Assembly: GCA_018971765.1 (NCBI GenBank)
Contig: JAGXAA010000024.1
Location: 1 to 12,357 of the forward strand
Length of the DNA: 12,357 bases
Reading direction: 5' to 3'
Origin: Patescibacteria group bacterium
Lineage (GTDB): Bacteria; Patescibacteriota; Minisyncoccia; Phycocordibacterales; GWA1-40-21
The notes under the pieces were generated by a model. The model made no database searches, had not been told where the DNA came from, and saw nothing but the letters and a program-made list of their open reading frames with translations. Positions 1-6,109 of the stretch are shown here, piece by piece. Position 1 is the first letter of the stretch; the number at the start of each line of letters is the position of its first letter. A program made the translations under genes and the position numbers.

Positions 1-10
1 AACTCGTTTC

Positions 11-32
11 CCTGCGGTCTTCCTGCCGCAGG
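11..32. repeat. Left hairpin repeat of the transposase unit
   Basis: The arms CCTGCGG (11-17) and CCGCAGG (26-32) are perfect reverse complements around the 8-nt loop TCTTCCTG. The same 22 nt recur without change at 539-560. This is probably the left-end recognition hairpin. Confidence 0.75.
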
Positions 33-47
33 ACATTGTAGGAAAGT

Positions 48-68
48 CTGAAAACCCTCGGTTTTCAG
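48..68. repeat. Subterminal hairpin upstream of the transposase
   Basis: CTGAAAACC (48-56) and GGTTTTCAG (60-68) form a perfect 9-bp stem with a CTC loop. It ends one base before the putative -10 box of the transposase gene. It may be a transposase binding site, a brake on read-in transcription, or both. Confidence 0.65.
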
Positions 69-69
69 G

Positions 70-75
70 TATACT
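70..75 (+). promoter_or_regulatory. -10 box of the transposase gene
   Basis: TATACT lies exactly 6 nt before the ATG at 82, so transcription would begin at or next to the start codon (leaderless). No good -35 is visible; the matching position falls in the 48-68 hairpin. No SD is present. Confidence 0.45.
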
Positions 76-81
76 TGTCTC

Positions 82-504
82 ATGACTCGCAAAGGTTACC
101 ATTGTGCGTATGATACCCACTACCATATCGTGTTTCCAGTTAAATATCACAAAGCATTGCTCTCTGACGGAGTAACAAAGGCGTTGAAGGAAATTTCAAA
201 AGGATTTGAAGATCGTTTCGAGCTTTATATAGATCAAATCGGTTGTGATGAGAACCATATTCACATACTTGCTTCATTTCATCCAAAATATTCGATCGGT
301 CAATTTGTGAGGCTCTACAAAAGTATCACCGCTCGACAAATCTTTTTGAAATTTCCTGAACTTAAGAAAGACCTATGGGGTGGAGAATTCTGGACAGATG
401 GCTACTATGTCGCCACCGTCGGAGAGAGAGGAAATTGGTCTATAGTAGAGAGGTACGTTAAAAATCAAGGGGAGCAGGATGCTTCTAACTTATGTCTATG
501 GTAG
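82..504 (+). CDS. tnpA: IS200-like / REP-associated HUH transposase
   Basis: This is a 140-residue Y1-type HUH transposase, the usual length for IS200 TnpA. These enzymes nick and rejoin single-stranded DNA at hairpin ends through a tyrosine covalently joined to DNA. Visible signatures are the N-terminal YHIVF strand (residues 14-18), the HUH metal-binding motif as HIH at residues 59-61, and the candidate catalytic Tyr125 in RYVKNQG near the C terminus. The gene appears full length and ends in TAG. A perfect 10-bp inverted repeat links the start codon region (77-86, containing the ATG) with 520-529 just past the stop; this could be structural or regulatory. There is no SD; a -10 box lies 6 nt upstream. 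Its hairpin context favours a RAYT-like or IS200 element over an IS605 with an accessory tnpB, which is absent. Confidence 0.88.
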   Translation: MTRKGYHCAYDTHYHIVFPVKYHKALLSDGVTKALKEISKGFEDRFELYIDQIGCDENHIHILASFHPKYSIGQFVRLYKSITARQIFLKFPELKKDLWGGEFWTDGYYVATVGERGNWSIVERYVKNQGEQDASNLCLW

Positions 505-538
505 TATTGAAATACTTTCGTCATGAGACCGTTCATAC

Positions 539-560
539 CCTGCGGTCTTCCTGCCGCAGG
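539..560. repeat. Right hairpin repeat of the transposase unit
   Basis: This is an exact direct copy of the 22-nt hairpin at 11-32; here flanking C538 and G561 extend the stem to 8 bp. It ends 15 nt before the ATG of the next gene, so the element's right end abuts that gene's 5' region. Confidence 0.75.
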
Positions 561-575
561 GTAATTGATTATCAT

Positions 576-1583
576 ATGGAAAAAGGACCAGAATTTAGAA
601 TAATCGGCGATGCTTCCGCGGAGAAAAAAGATGAAGCTAAAAAAGAGATTGAGCGGGCTCTTTTTAACCATTATGATTCAATGCCTTCTGAGGGCAGAGA
701 ACAAATGGATAAATTTGAATATCCAAAATCTGAAAAAGAACTGGCGCTTATCGATTTCGCCAATGAAGAAACAGATAGGTTGATGAGTGAAGCGGGAATA
801 GAACCATATGATATTTCTGCCGAAAATTATCATATTATTCCGCCAGAGTTATACAAAAAAGTGGCGGGTGGCAGTGGCACAGCGGAGACTTTTTTCATGG
901 TGCAGGGGATGATTTTTGATGCCCAACATTTTCGAGATAATCCTGTGTATTTTGGCGCTGTCGCTCTTCACGAGACTCTCCATCTTAAAGCTCATTTTTC
1001 CGCTGAAGTTGAAGATAAGGGCGGCAAGGTGAATAAAACTCCTTATCGCGAAGGAGTGAGTGCAAGAGCATCACAAAAAGATGGTTATAGTGGAGCATAC
1101 CATAATCATTTTAAAGGTTTGCATGAAGCGATTGTTTCCGCGCAAGAAAAGAAATCATTATATAAACTCCTTGATCTTCCTTTGTTGAGAGAAGAAAAGA
1201 AATGGCTTATGTCAGGTGAGGCAAAAGATTTAAGAAAAAAGTTTTCTGATAAAATAAAAATTCCGGAAGATGATATTATATGGGTTGGGAAAAAGAGTGA
1301 AAATGATTATGAAACCATCTTTTATCAGAAGCAAAGGCATGTCCTTAATTATATATGCGTCGAAATACAAAAAGAATTTCCTGATTTGTATGAAAGCACC
1401 GATGATGTCTTTAAAGAATTTTTGAAAGCCAATTTCACAGGTCGGCTTTTGCCGATTGCTCGGCTCGTTGACGGAACTTTCGGCGAGGGAAGCTTCCGAA
1501 TACTTGGCAATATGACTGCCGAAAAAGAAAGCGCTGTCTTGACTTTGGAAACTTTGAAAAAGGCGAAAACAAGACAAGTATAA
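576..1583 (+). CDS. Unknown protein with HETLH zinc-peptidase-like motif
   Basis: This is a 335-residue soluble protein with no signal peptide or membrane segment. I do not know its function, though it resembles conserved hypothetical proteins I associate with Parcubacteria. HETLH at residues 132-136 (in a VALHETLHLKAH helix) matches the HExxH zinc-binding motif of metallopeptidases. About 48 residues later GLHEAIVS (Glu184) could supply a third, gluzincin-type ligand. The flanking part is rich in Lys and Glu, and the C-terminal third contains the well-ordered-looking stretch FTGRLLPIARLVD. The reading frame is open back to 492, but those 28 extra codons run through the transposon's right hairpin, so ATG 576 is preferred. 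No SD is seen. The protease activity is inferred only; a degenerate or structural role is possible. Confidence 0.72.
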   Translation: MEKGPEFRIIGDASAEKKDEAKKEIERALFNHYDSMPSEGREQMDKFEYPKSEKELALIDFANEETDRLMSEAGIEPYDISAENYHIIPPELYKKVAGGSGTAETFFMVQGMIFDAQHFRDNPVYFGAVALHETLHLKAHFSAEVEDKGGKVNKTPYREGVSARASQKDGYSGAYHNHFKGLHEAIVSAQEKKSLYKLLDLPLLREEKKWLMSGEAKDLRKKFSDKIKIPEDDIIWVGKKSENDYETIFYQKQRHVLNYICVEIQKEFPDLYESTDDVFKEFLKANFTGRLLPIARLVDGTFGEGSFRILGNMTAEKESAVLTLETLKKAKTRQV

Positions 1584-1587
1584 CGAC

Positions 1588-1616
1588 AAAACCTACATCA
1601 TTTGGCGAAGGTTTTA
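1588..1616. terminator. Weak hairpin between convergent genes
   Basis: AAAACCT (1588-1594) and AGGTTTT (1609-1615) form a 7-bp stem with a 14-nt loop in the 33-nt gap between two convergent stop codons. The placement suits a shared terminator, but the stem is AT-rich and there is no long T tract beyond the arm. Confidence 0.3.
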
Positions 1617-2087
1617 TTAGCTCGCCTTGACTCTCAATTTCGTCTGCCTGTCTTTGTTTATCTTCGGGAGTTTGATAGTGAGTAGCCCGTGTCGTTCTAT
1701 GGCTTCGGCTTCTTCTATTTCAATTTCTTGAGGAAGGAGAATCGTCCTTGAGAAAGAGCCCCAAAAAAGCTCCCTATGAAAAAAATCATCATCCTCAATG
1801 CTTATGTTGTCCTCTCTGCTTCCTTTAATCGTCACCATATCGCGCGTGATCGATATGTCAAGGTCTTCCGGCCTGATTCCAGCCACCATTGTTTTAATGA
1901 TTATGTCATTATTAGTCTGATAAACATCTACCGCGAGCTGTCCGTCGCTGTCGTCTTCAGCCAGACTTCTTTCTTTTGCCTCTTCAACTTCTTCAGCCTC
2001 CTCTTCGACCTCTTCTTCAACTTCATCGTCGCTTATTTTCACGGTGCCGGTCAATCTTTCAAAGAATGATTTTTTATGTTTTGTCAT
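1617..2087 (-). CDS. Small heat-shock protein, Hsp20/alpha-crystallin family
   Basis: This 156-residue protein is probably an ATP-independent holdase that binds unfolding proteins in the cytoplasm. The alpha-crystallin domain covers about residues 48-142. It opens with LAVDVYQTNNDIII, continues with VAGIRPEDLDISITRDMVTI, and ends with the family hallmark HGLLTIKLPK (133-142). LRV near the C terminus (151-153) may act as the short I/L-x-I/V tail that mediates oligomer contacts. The N-terminal arm is unusual: residues 19-46 are almost wholly acidic (EVEEEVEEEAEEVEEA), unlike the hydrophobic arm of classical members, which may change oligomer size or client choice. It lies 23 nt downstream of the PrsW-like gene on the same strand and has no SD, so it is probably the last gene of the valS operon. 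Confidence 0.9.
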   Translation of the reverse strand: MTKHKKSFFERLTGTVKISDDEVEEEVEEEAEEVEEAKERSLAEDDSDGQLAVDVYQTNNDIIIKTMVAGIRPEDLDISITRDMVTIKGSREDNISIEDDDFFHRELFWGSFSRTILLPQEIEIEEAEAIERHGLLTIKLPKINKDRQTKLRVKAS

Positions 2088-2110
2088 AATTTTTTACGTT
2101 TAACTTATTA

Positions 2111-2818
2111 TTAAGAATTTATTTTTTGTCCGCCGTTTTTAATCTTTTTGACTTTTTCCAAAATCAATATGATAAAAATCACGGCAACCCAAAGACCGGC
2201 GAATACCGACAGAATATTTTCACTTGTTCCTCTAATTATAAATAAATTAAAAAAAGAGTGCAATGCTATCGCCGCGACAAGTCCGACAATCGTCATAAAA
2301 AATTTAAACCTTTTGCTTTTGTAAAAAGAAAAACCGATAAAAATTCCGATTGACGCCGACGCGACGATGTGAAGCAGGGTGGCGCCGACAAATCTCAAAT
2401 TACCGGTGACTATGCTTGTCATTATGTGATTTTCCGCGAGAGGACTGATTAGAAACAACGCATTTTCCAGAGCGGCAAATCCAAGCGCCGATGACATAAG
2501 ATACATAATCGGGTCTATGGGCTCGTCATCTTCTTTGTTTCGAAGAGCCGTGAAATAAGCCGCCAAAAATTTGAACAATTCTTCCGTAATCGGAGCATAA
2601 ACCGCGACAAGTATCACATTGCTTGCCACTAAACTCCCGGTAATCTTTTCAGCGAAGAGCGCCGCTATGACGGCAATCATTCCGCCAAAAAATGAAAACA
2701 TAATGAGAAAGCGAGGTTCGGGCCTGAGTTTGTCCTCTCTCAGCCAGAAATAAAGCCAAAACAAAGCGGGTAAGATTCCGCCGATGAGAGAAAAAAATAT
2801 CGCATTAGAGCTGATCAT
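2111..2818 (-). CDS. PrsW-family intramembrane glutamic protease
   Basis: This is a 235-residue polytopic membrane protein with about seven or eight hydrophobic segments. The PrsW/glutamic-protease signatures are in order: PITEELFKF with Glu79-Glu80, GFAALENALF with Glu118-Asn119, LLHIVAS with His150, and ALHSFFNL with His187 and Asn191. PrsW in Bacillus cuts the anti-sigma factor RsiW at site 1; the substrate here is unknown and no anti-sigma gene is nearby. The frame is open to 2842, but ATG 2818 starts directly at the natural N-terminal signal-anchor helix (MISSNAIFF). It overlaps the valS stop by 14 nt, which suggests translational coupling; the extra upstream residues would be valS sequence in another frame. 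No SD is visible. Confidence 0.85.
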   Translation of the reverse strand: MISSNAIFFSLIGGILPALFWLYFWLREDKLRPEPRFLIMFSFFGGMIAVIAALFAEKITGSLVASNVILVAVYAPITEELFKFLAAYFTALRNKEDDEPIDPIMYLMSSALGFAALENALFLISPLAENHIMTSIVTGNLRFVGATLLHIVASASIGIFIGFSFYKSKRFKFFMTIVGLVAAIALHSFFNLFIIRGTSENILSVFAGLWVAVIFIILILEKVKKIKNGGQKINS

Positions 2819-5000
2819 GTTTTTTGTCGTTATCAAGCGCAATAGGCCAAGTTTCTATCATTAAAAGTCGTTTATTTTTTATAGGCAAGAACGACCATAT
2901 CTCTTCGGTAATAAAAGGCATAAAAGGGTGGATAGTCTTTATAAGCGTTGCAAGGATTTCAAAAAGCGTCCACTGCGCTGATTCTCTTTCGCCTTTCTTC
3001 TCGCCTGCGAGGCGAGTTTTGCTTTTTTCTATTATCACATCGGCGAAATTATGCCAGAAATAATGATAAAGTTTTTCCGCCGCCAGATAAAATCTGTAAT
3101 TTTCAATATCAACGGTGATTTCTTTAATCTCTGCCGCGAGCTCATCAATAAGTTTTTTATCTTCATTCGTCATTTCCGGTTTTCCGTCAAAATCAAAATC
3201 TTTCGTGTTTTCCAGCACGAATCTGCTCGCGTTCCATATCTTGTTGGCGAAATGTTTGTATCCTTTTATCTTGTCTTCCGACAGCGCCATATCGCTTCCG
3301 GGCGTGTTGCCGACGATAAGCGCCATCCGCAGGGCATCCGTGCCGTATTTCTCGCTCATCTCTATCGGGCTTATGACATTGCCTTTGCTTTTGCTCATTT
3401 TCTGTCTTTCCGAGTCTCGGACAAGGCCGTGAAGATAAATTGTCTTGAAAGGAACTTCGCCCGTCACATAAATTCCCAGCATTATCATTCTGGCCACCCA
3501 GAAAAATAGAATATCCGAACCAGTTTCCATAACATCAGTCGGATAATAAATTTTGTAATCATTGTTGTCGGGGTAACCAAGCGCCGCGAAAGGCCATTGT
3601 CCGGAAGAAAACCAAGTGTCAAAAGTGTCAGGGTCGTCATAAACTTCTCCTCCGCATTTCGGGCATTCTTCAATCTCATCTTCTATGTCGGCGAATCCGT
3701 TCTCGCATTTATTGCAAATTTTTGCCGGAATGGGAATACCCCAGACAATCTGTCGGGAAATGTTCCAGTCTTGGATGTTTTTCATCCAGTGGAAAAATAT
3801 TTTTTCAAATTTTTCCGTCACGAATTTTATTTTTCCGCTGGATACCGCTTTCATCGCTTTTTCCGCCAAGGGTGCCGTTTTAACGAACCACTGATTCATT
3901 ATTTTTGGTTCAATAGTTTTCGCGCATTTATAACAGCTTTTTACCGAGTGCTTGTATTTGTCATCGATTTTTTCAAGCAGTCCGGCAGTCTTTAAATCTT
4001 CCGCCACGAGTTTTCTCGCTTCATCAACTTTTAGTCCAGCGTATTTGCCTGTCTTGTCGTTCAGCTTGCCGTATTTGTCTACGACTTCCACAGTTTCTAG
4101 ATTGTGCTTAAGCCCTATCGCGAAGTCGTTGGGGTCGTGGGCGGGAGTGATTTTGACCGCGCCCGTGCCGAATTCTTTGTCCACATATTCGTCGGCAATG
4201 ACTTTTAATTTTTTTCTGCCGATAAAATGCCCTAGCTCGCCGAGCTCGACTTCTTTTCCGATATAATCCGCGTATCTTTTGTCATGCGGATTAATAGCTA
4301 TAGCAGTATCGCCGAAAATCGTTTCCGGTCTCACGGTGGCGACCGTGAACGGTCCGTATTTTATGTAATAAAGCGGGTCGGTTTTTTCCTCGGCAGTGGT
4401 CTCAAGTTCGGAAAGGGAAGTCTGATGCTTTGTGCACCAATTCACTATTCTTTTGCCTCGATAAAGTAGCCCGTCATCGGAAAGTTTTTTGAAAGTTTTA
4501 TAAACCGTTTTTATGATGTCGGCATCCAAAGTGAATTTTTCTCTGGACCAATCGCAAGAAGCGCCGAGCTCGCGAAGCTGGTTTTCCATAAAAGCTTTGT
4601 TGCTCCGGGTGAAGTCCATTATCTCCTGATAAAGCTCTTTCGGATCCATCTTGAATCTTGACCGACCCTCTTTCTCCAGTTTTTTCTCGTAGACGACTTG
4701 AGTTTCAAAACCGGCGTGATCCGCCCCCGGCACCCACAGCGCTCTAAATCCTCTCATTCTTTTGTATCTAATGATGAGGTCTTCAATGGTCACGAATACC
4801 GCATGTCCGGCATGAAGCGAACCATTAGCGTTCGGCGGTGGCATAATAATCGTGAAATGCTCCTTGTGTCTTTCCGGCAGATTATAAGGATTAAAATATC
4901 CACTTTCTTCCCAAATCTTGTAAATCCGAGTTTCCGTTTCTTTCGGGTCGTATGGCTTTAGCAATTTTTCGTTGACCACATTTTCTTTTTCTGTATTCAT
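2805..5000 (-). CDS. valS: Valyl-tRNA synthetase
   Basis: This class Ia enzyme charges tRNA(Val) with valine in the cytoplasm. The HIGH motif appears as HAGH (residues 63-66, within PPPNANGSLHAGHA). The CP1 editing domain spans about 205-360 and contains VATVRPETIFGDTA and GTGAVKITPAHDPNDF. A catalytic-core segment reads NISRQIVWGIPIPA (413-426), then a CxxC...CxxC zinc-finger-like insert (Cys429, 432, 446, 449). KMSKS is intact at 534-538. The anticodon-binding helical bundle follows and ends at HPFMPFITEEIWSFLP. The protein is 731 residues against roughly 850-950 for typical bacterial ValRS, because the C-terminal coiled-coil tRNA-binding arm is absent. The editing domain and KMSKS architecture favour ValRS over IleRS or LeuRS. 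It leads the operon with the PrsW-like and Hsp20 genes. Confidence 0.95.
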   Translation of the reverse strand: MNTEKENVVNEKLLKPYDPKETETRIYKIWEESGYFNPYNLPERHKEHFTIIMPPPNANGSLHAGHAVFVTIEDLIIRYKRMRGFRALWVPGADHAGFETQVVYEKKLEKEGRSRFKMDPKELYQEIMDFTRSNKAFMENQLRELGASCDWSREKFTLDADIIKTVYKTFKKLSDDGLLYRGKRIVNWCTKHQTSLSELETTAEEKTDPLYYIKYGPFTVATVRPETIFGDTAIAINPHDKRYADYIGKEVELGELGHFIGRKKLKVIADEYVDKEFGTGAVKITPAHDPNDFAIGLKHNLETVEVVDKYGKLNDKTGKYAGLKVDEARKLVAEDLKTAGLLEKIDDKYKHSVKSCYKCAKTIEPKIMNQWFVKTAPLAEKAMKAVSSGKIKFVTEKFEKIFFHWMKNIQDWNISRQIVWGIPIPAKICNKCENGFADIEDEIEECPKCGGEVYDDPDTFDTWFSSGQWPFAALGYPDNNDYKIYYPTDVMETGSDILFFWVARMIMLGIYVTGEVPFKTIYLHGLVRDSERQKMSKSKGNVISPIEMSEKYGTDALRMALIVGNTPGSDMALSEDKIKGYKHFANKIWNASRFVLENTKDFDFDGKPEMTNEDKKLIDELAAEIKEITVDIENYRFYLAAEKLYHYFWHNFADVIIEKSKTRLAGEKKGERESAQWTLFEILATLIKTIHPFMPFITEEIWSFLPIKNKRLLMIETWPIALDNDKKHDQL
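3000..3016. repeat. GC palindrome inside valS
   Basis: CTCGCC-TGCGA-GGCGAG is a perfect 6-bp stem with a 5-nt loop. On the + strand it is followed at once by TTTTGCTTTTTT, so it resembles an intrinsic terminator antisense to valS. In valS it encodes the hydrophilic stretch TRLAGE between helices of the anticodon-binding domain. Confidence 0.5.
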
Positions 5001-5006
5001 ACTGAA

Positions 5007-5035
5007 ATTTTAGCAGAAAATAAGGGGTTTAATAA
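5007..5035 (-). promoter_or_regulatory. Putative valS promoter
   Basis: Read on the - strand, TTATTA (5035-5030), a 17-nt spacer and TAAAAT (5012-5007) precede the valS ATG. The -10 box ends exactly 6 nt before the start codon, predicting a leaderless mRNA. The -35 is a poor match. Confidence 0.4.
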
Positions 5036-5038
5036 GGA

Positions 5039-5066
5039 TTGACAAGATTATTATTTTGTGTATTAT
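5039..5066 (+). promoter_or_regulatory. Consensus-like promoter of the GC-rich gene
   Basis: A perfect TTGACA -35 (5039-5044), a 16-nt spacer and TATTAT (5061-5066) form the best sigma70-like promoter in the window. A start near 5073 gives a leader of about 45 nt before the ATG at 5119. It lies back to back with the weaker putative valS promoter. Confidence 0.65.
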
Positions 5067-5103
5067 AAAAACATACTTTGTACTTTAATTAAATTTTATT
5101 TTT

Positions 5104-5112
5104 AGAAGGAGG
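5104..5112 (+). promoter_or_regulatory. Strong Shine-Dalgarno that fixes the start
   Basis: AGAAGGAGG ends 6 nt before ATG 5119. This selects ATG 5119 over the in-frame TTG at 5113, which would sit directly against the SD. No other gene in the window has a comparable SD. Confidence 0.85.
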
Positions 5113-5118
5113 TTGACG

Positions 5119-5988
5119 ATGACGACACAGTCGATCACGTCCATCACGGATGGACAACGGAAGTGGTACGAGCGGTTCGTCGAAGACGCCGCGGACAAAG
5201 CCTTGGCGGAAGCAGGGCTCGACAAGGACGGCATCCAGAAGCTCATCGAGAACGGCGACGAGTTCCAAGCTCGCATCATCGCCGGCATCAAGGAGCTCTC
5301 GGTGTCCAACCAGTTCGCCGACGAGGAAGTGCAGTCGAGCTACGCGTATCCCAAGGGCTACAAGGTCAAGAGGATCACCGAGCAGACCAACATCCTGCGT
5401 CAGCTCTTCCCCGGCATCGGCAACGCCCTCGAGAAGATCGCCGAGTGGCCGCTGCCGCCCTACGCCGAAGGATGGTTCGCCATTCCGAAGTGGCAGACGA
5501 TGGCCGCGAGCTACGGCGAAGCGGTCGAGAAGGTGCTCGCGATGATCGAGTCGAAGCGGAGTTTCTACAACTACCGTGACGACCAGCTCGGAGCGGAGTA
5601 CCTCAGGCAGCACGCCAAGACGGCGAAGATGTTCCAGAAGCTCGGCGACGAGCAGAAGGATCACGACATCCTCGTCGTTCCGGCCCAGTTCGGTCTCCGT
5701 CACAAGGGCCGTTCGGTGCGCCGGGCACGTGAGGTCTTCCAGGCCAACGAGTTCGGTCTCGGAGCATTTGCAATCGGCATCATGTTGCTGACCCACCCCG
5801 AACGCGAGGTTCAGTGGGAACAGCTCCACGTCGACTGCGCTGGTGACGAGTTCGCTCCGGATGCCGATGGCTACTTCTCGTACGCGCCGGTCTTCCACTT
5901 CGTCGACGGCGATGTCGAGTTCGATGCCTTCTGGTTCGACGCTGCCTTCGCGAGCTACGGTTCCGCTTCGGCCTTCCTCTCGCAGTAA
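5119..5988 (+). CDS. Unknown GC-rich protein, probably highly expressed
   Basis: This is a 289-residue protein that I cannot assign to a function. It has no signal peptide, membrane segment or recognisable catalytic motif. The N-terminal half looks helical and charged (for example FVEDAADKALAEAGLDKDGI), with WPLPPYAEGWFAIPKW in the middle. The C-terminal 80 residues are rich in acidic and aromatic residues (CAGDEFAPDADGYFSY, then FDAFWFDAAFASYG), which resembles a small beta domain. Its DNA is strikingly different from its neighbours: about 60% G+C by eye, with third positions nearly all G or C, against an AT-leaning background. It stands alone with a near-consensus promoter, a strong SD and a perfect terminator, so it is built for high independent expression. 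Recent transfer, or selection on codon use for abundant translation, could each explain this. A near-identical-length antisense frame exists only because of the high GC content. Confidence 0.85.
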   Translation: MTTQSITSITDGQRKWYERFVEDAADKALAEAGLDKDGIQKLIENGDEFQARIIAGIKELSVSNQFADEEVQSSYAYPKGYKVKRITEQTNILRQLFPGIGNALEKIAEWPLPPYAEGWFAIPKWQTMAASYGEAVEKVLAMIESKRSFYNYRDDQLGAEYLRQHAKTAKMFQKLGDEQKDHDILVVPAQFGLRHKGRSVRRAREVFQANEFGLGAFAIGIMLLTHPEREVQWEQLHVDCAGDEFAPDADGYFSYAPVFHFVDGDVEFDAFWFDAAFASYGSASAFLSQ

Positions 5989-6047
5989 TCGATCCTTGAG
6001 GTCTTGAATTCTTGGGGCTTTTGATCCCTTGAATTCCGCCGCAGGCG

Positions 6048-6103
6048 GTCGAAAAAATTGGGGCTATCCACAACACATCGTGGATAGCCCCTTTCTCTTT
6101 TTC
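6048..6103. terminator. Bidirectional intrinsic terminator
   Basis: GGGGCTATCCAC (6060-6071) and GTGGATAGCCCC (6080-6091) form a perfect 12-bp stem with an 8-nt loop. On the + strand it is followed by TTTCTCTTTTTC, ending the GC-rich gene. On the - strand it is followed by AATTTTTTCG, ending tsaD, whose stop codon lies at 6110-6112. Confidence 0.9.
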
Positions 6104-6109
6104 ATAACT

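Larger units (their letters stand above)
11..561 (+). mobile_element. IS200-type / REP-associated single-gene element
   Basis: A single HUH transposase gene is bracketed by two identical 22-nt hairpin sequences in direct orientation (11-32 and 539-560). A second hairpin (48-68) lies just inside the left end. This is the layout of IS200/IS605-type elements and of REP-associated tyrosine transposase (RAYT) units, which recognise subterminal hairpins in single-stranded DNA rather than terminal inverted repeats. The outer boundaries are inferred from the hairpins; the exact cleavage sites and any 4-nt target cannot be fixed from one copy. Confidence 0.6.

Noticed and set aside
492..575. N-terminal extension of the HETLH gene starting at 492
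   Set aside because: The extra 28 codons overlap the transposase stop and read through the transposon's right hairpin, giving a basic, low-quality peptide. ATG 576 starts the protein sensibly.
2819..2842. Upstream ATG of the PrsW-like gene at 2842
   Set aside because: It adds eight residues read from valS sequence ahead of the natural signal-anchor start at 2818.
5089..5898. Long - strand ORF (269 codons) antisense to the GC-rich gene
   Set aside because: GC-rich DNA with few stop codons creates such frames. The + strand frame has the promoter, SD, terminator and coherent protein composition.
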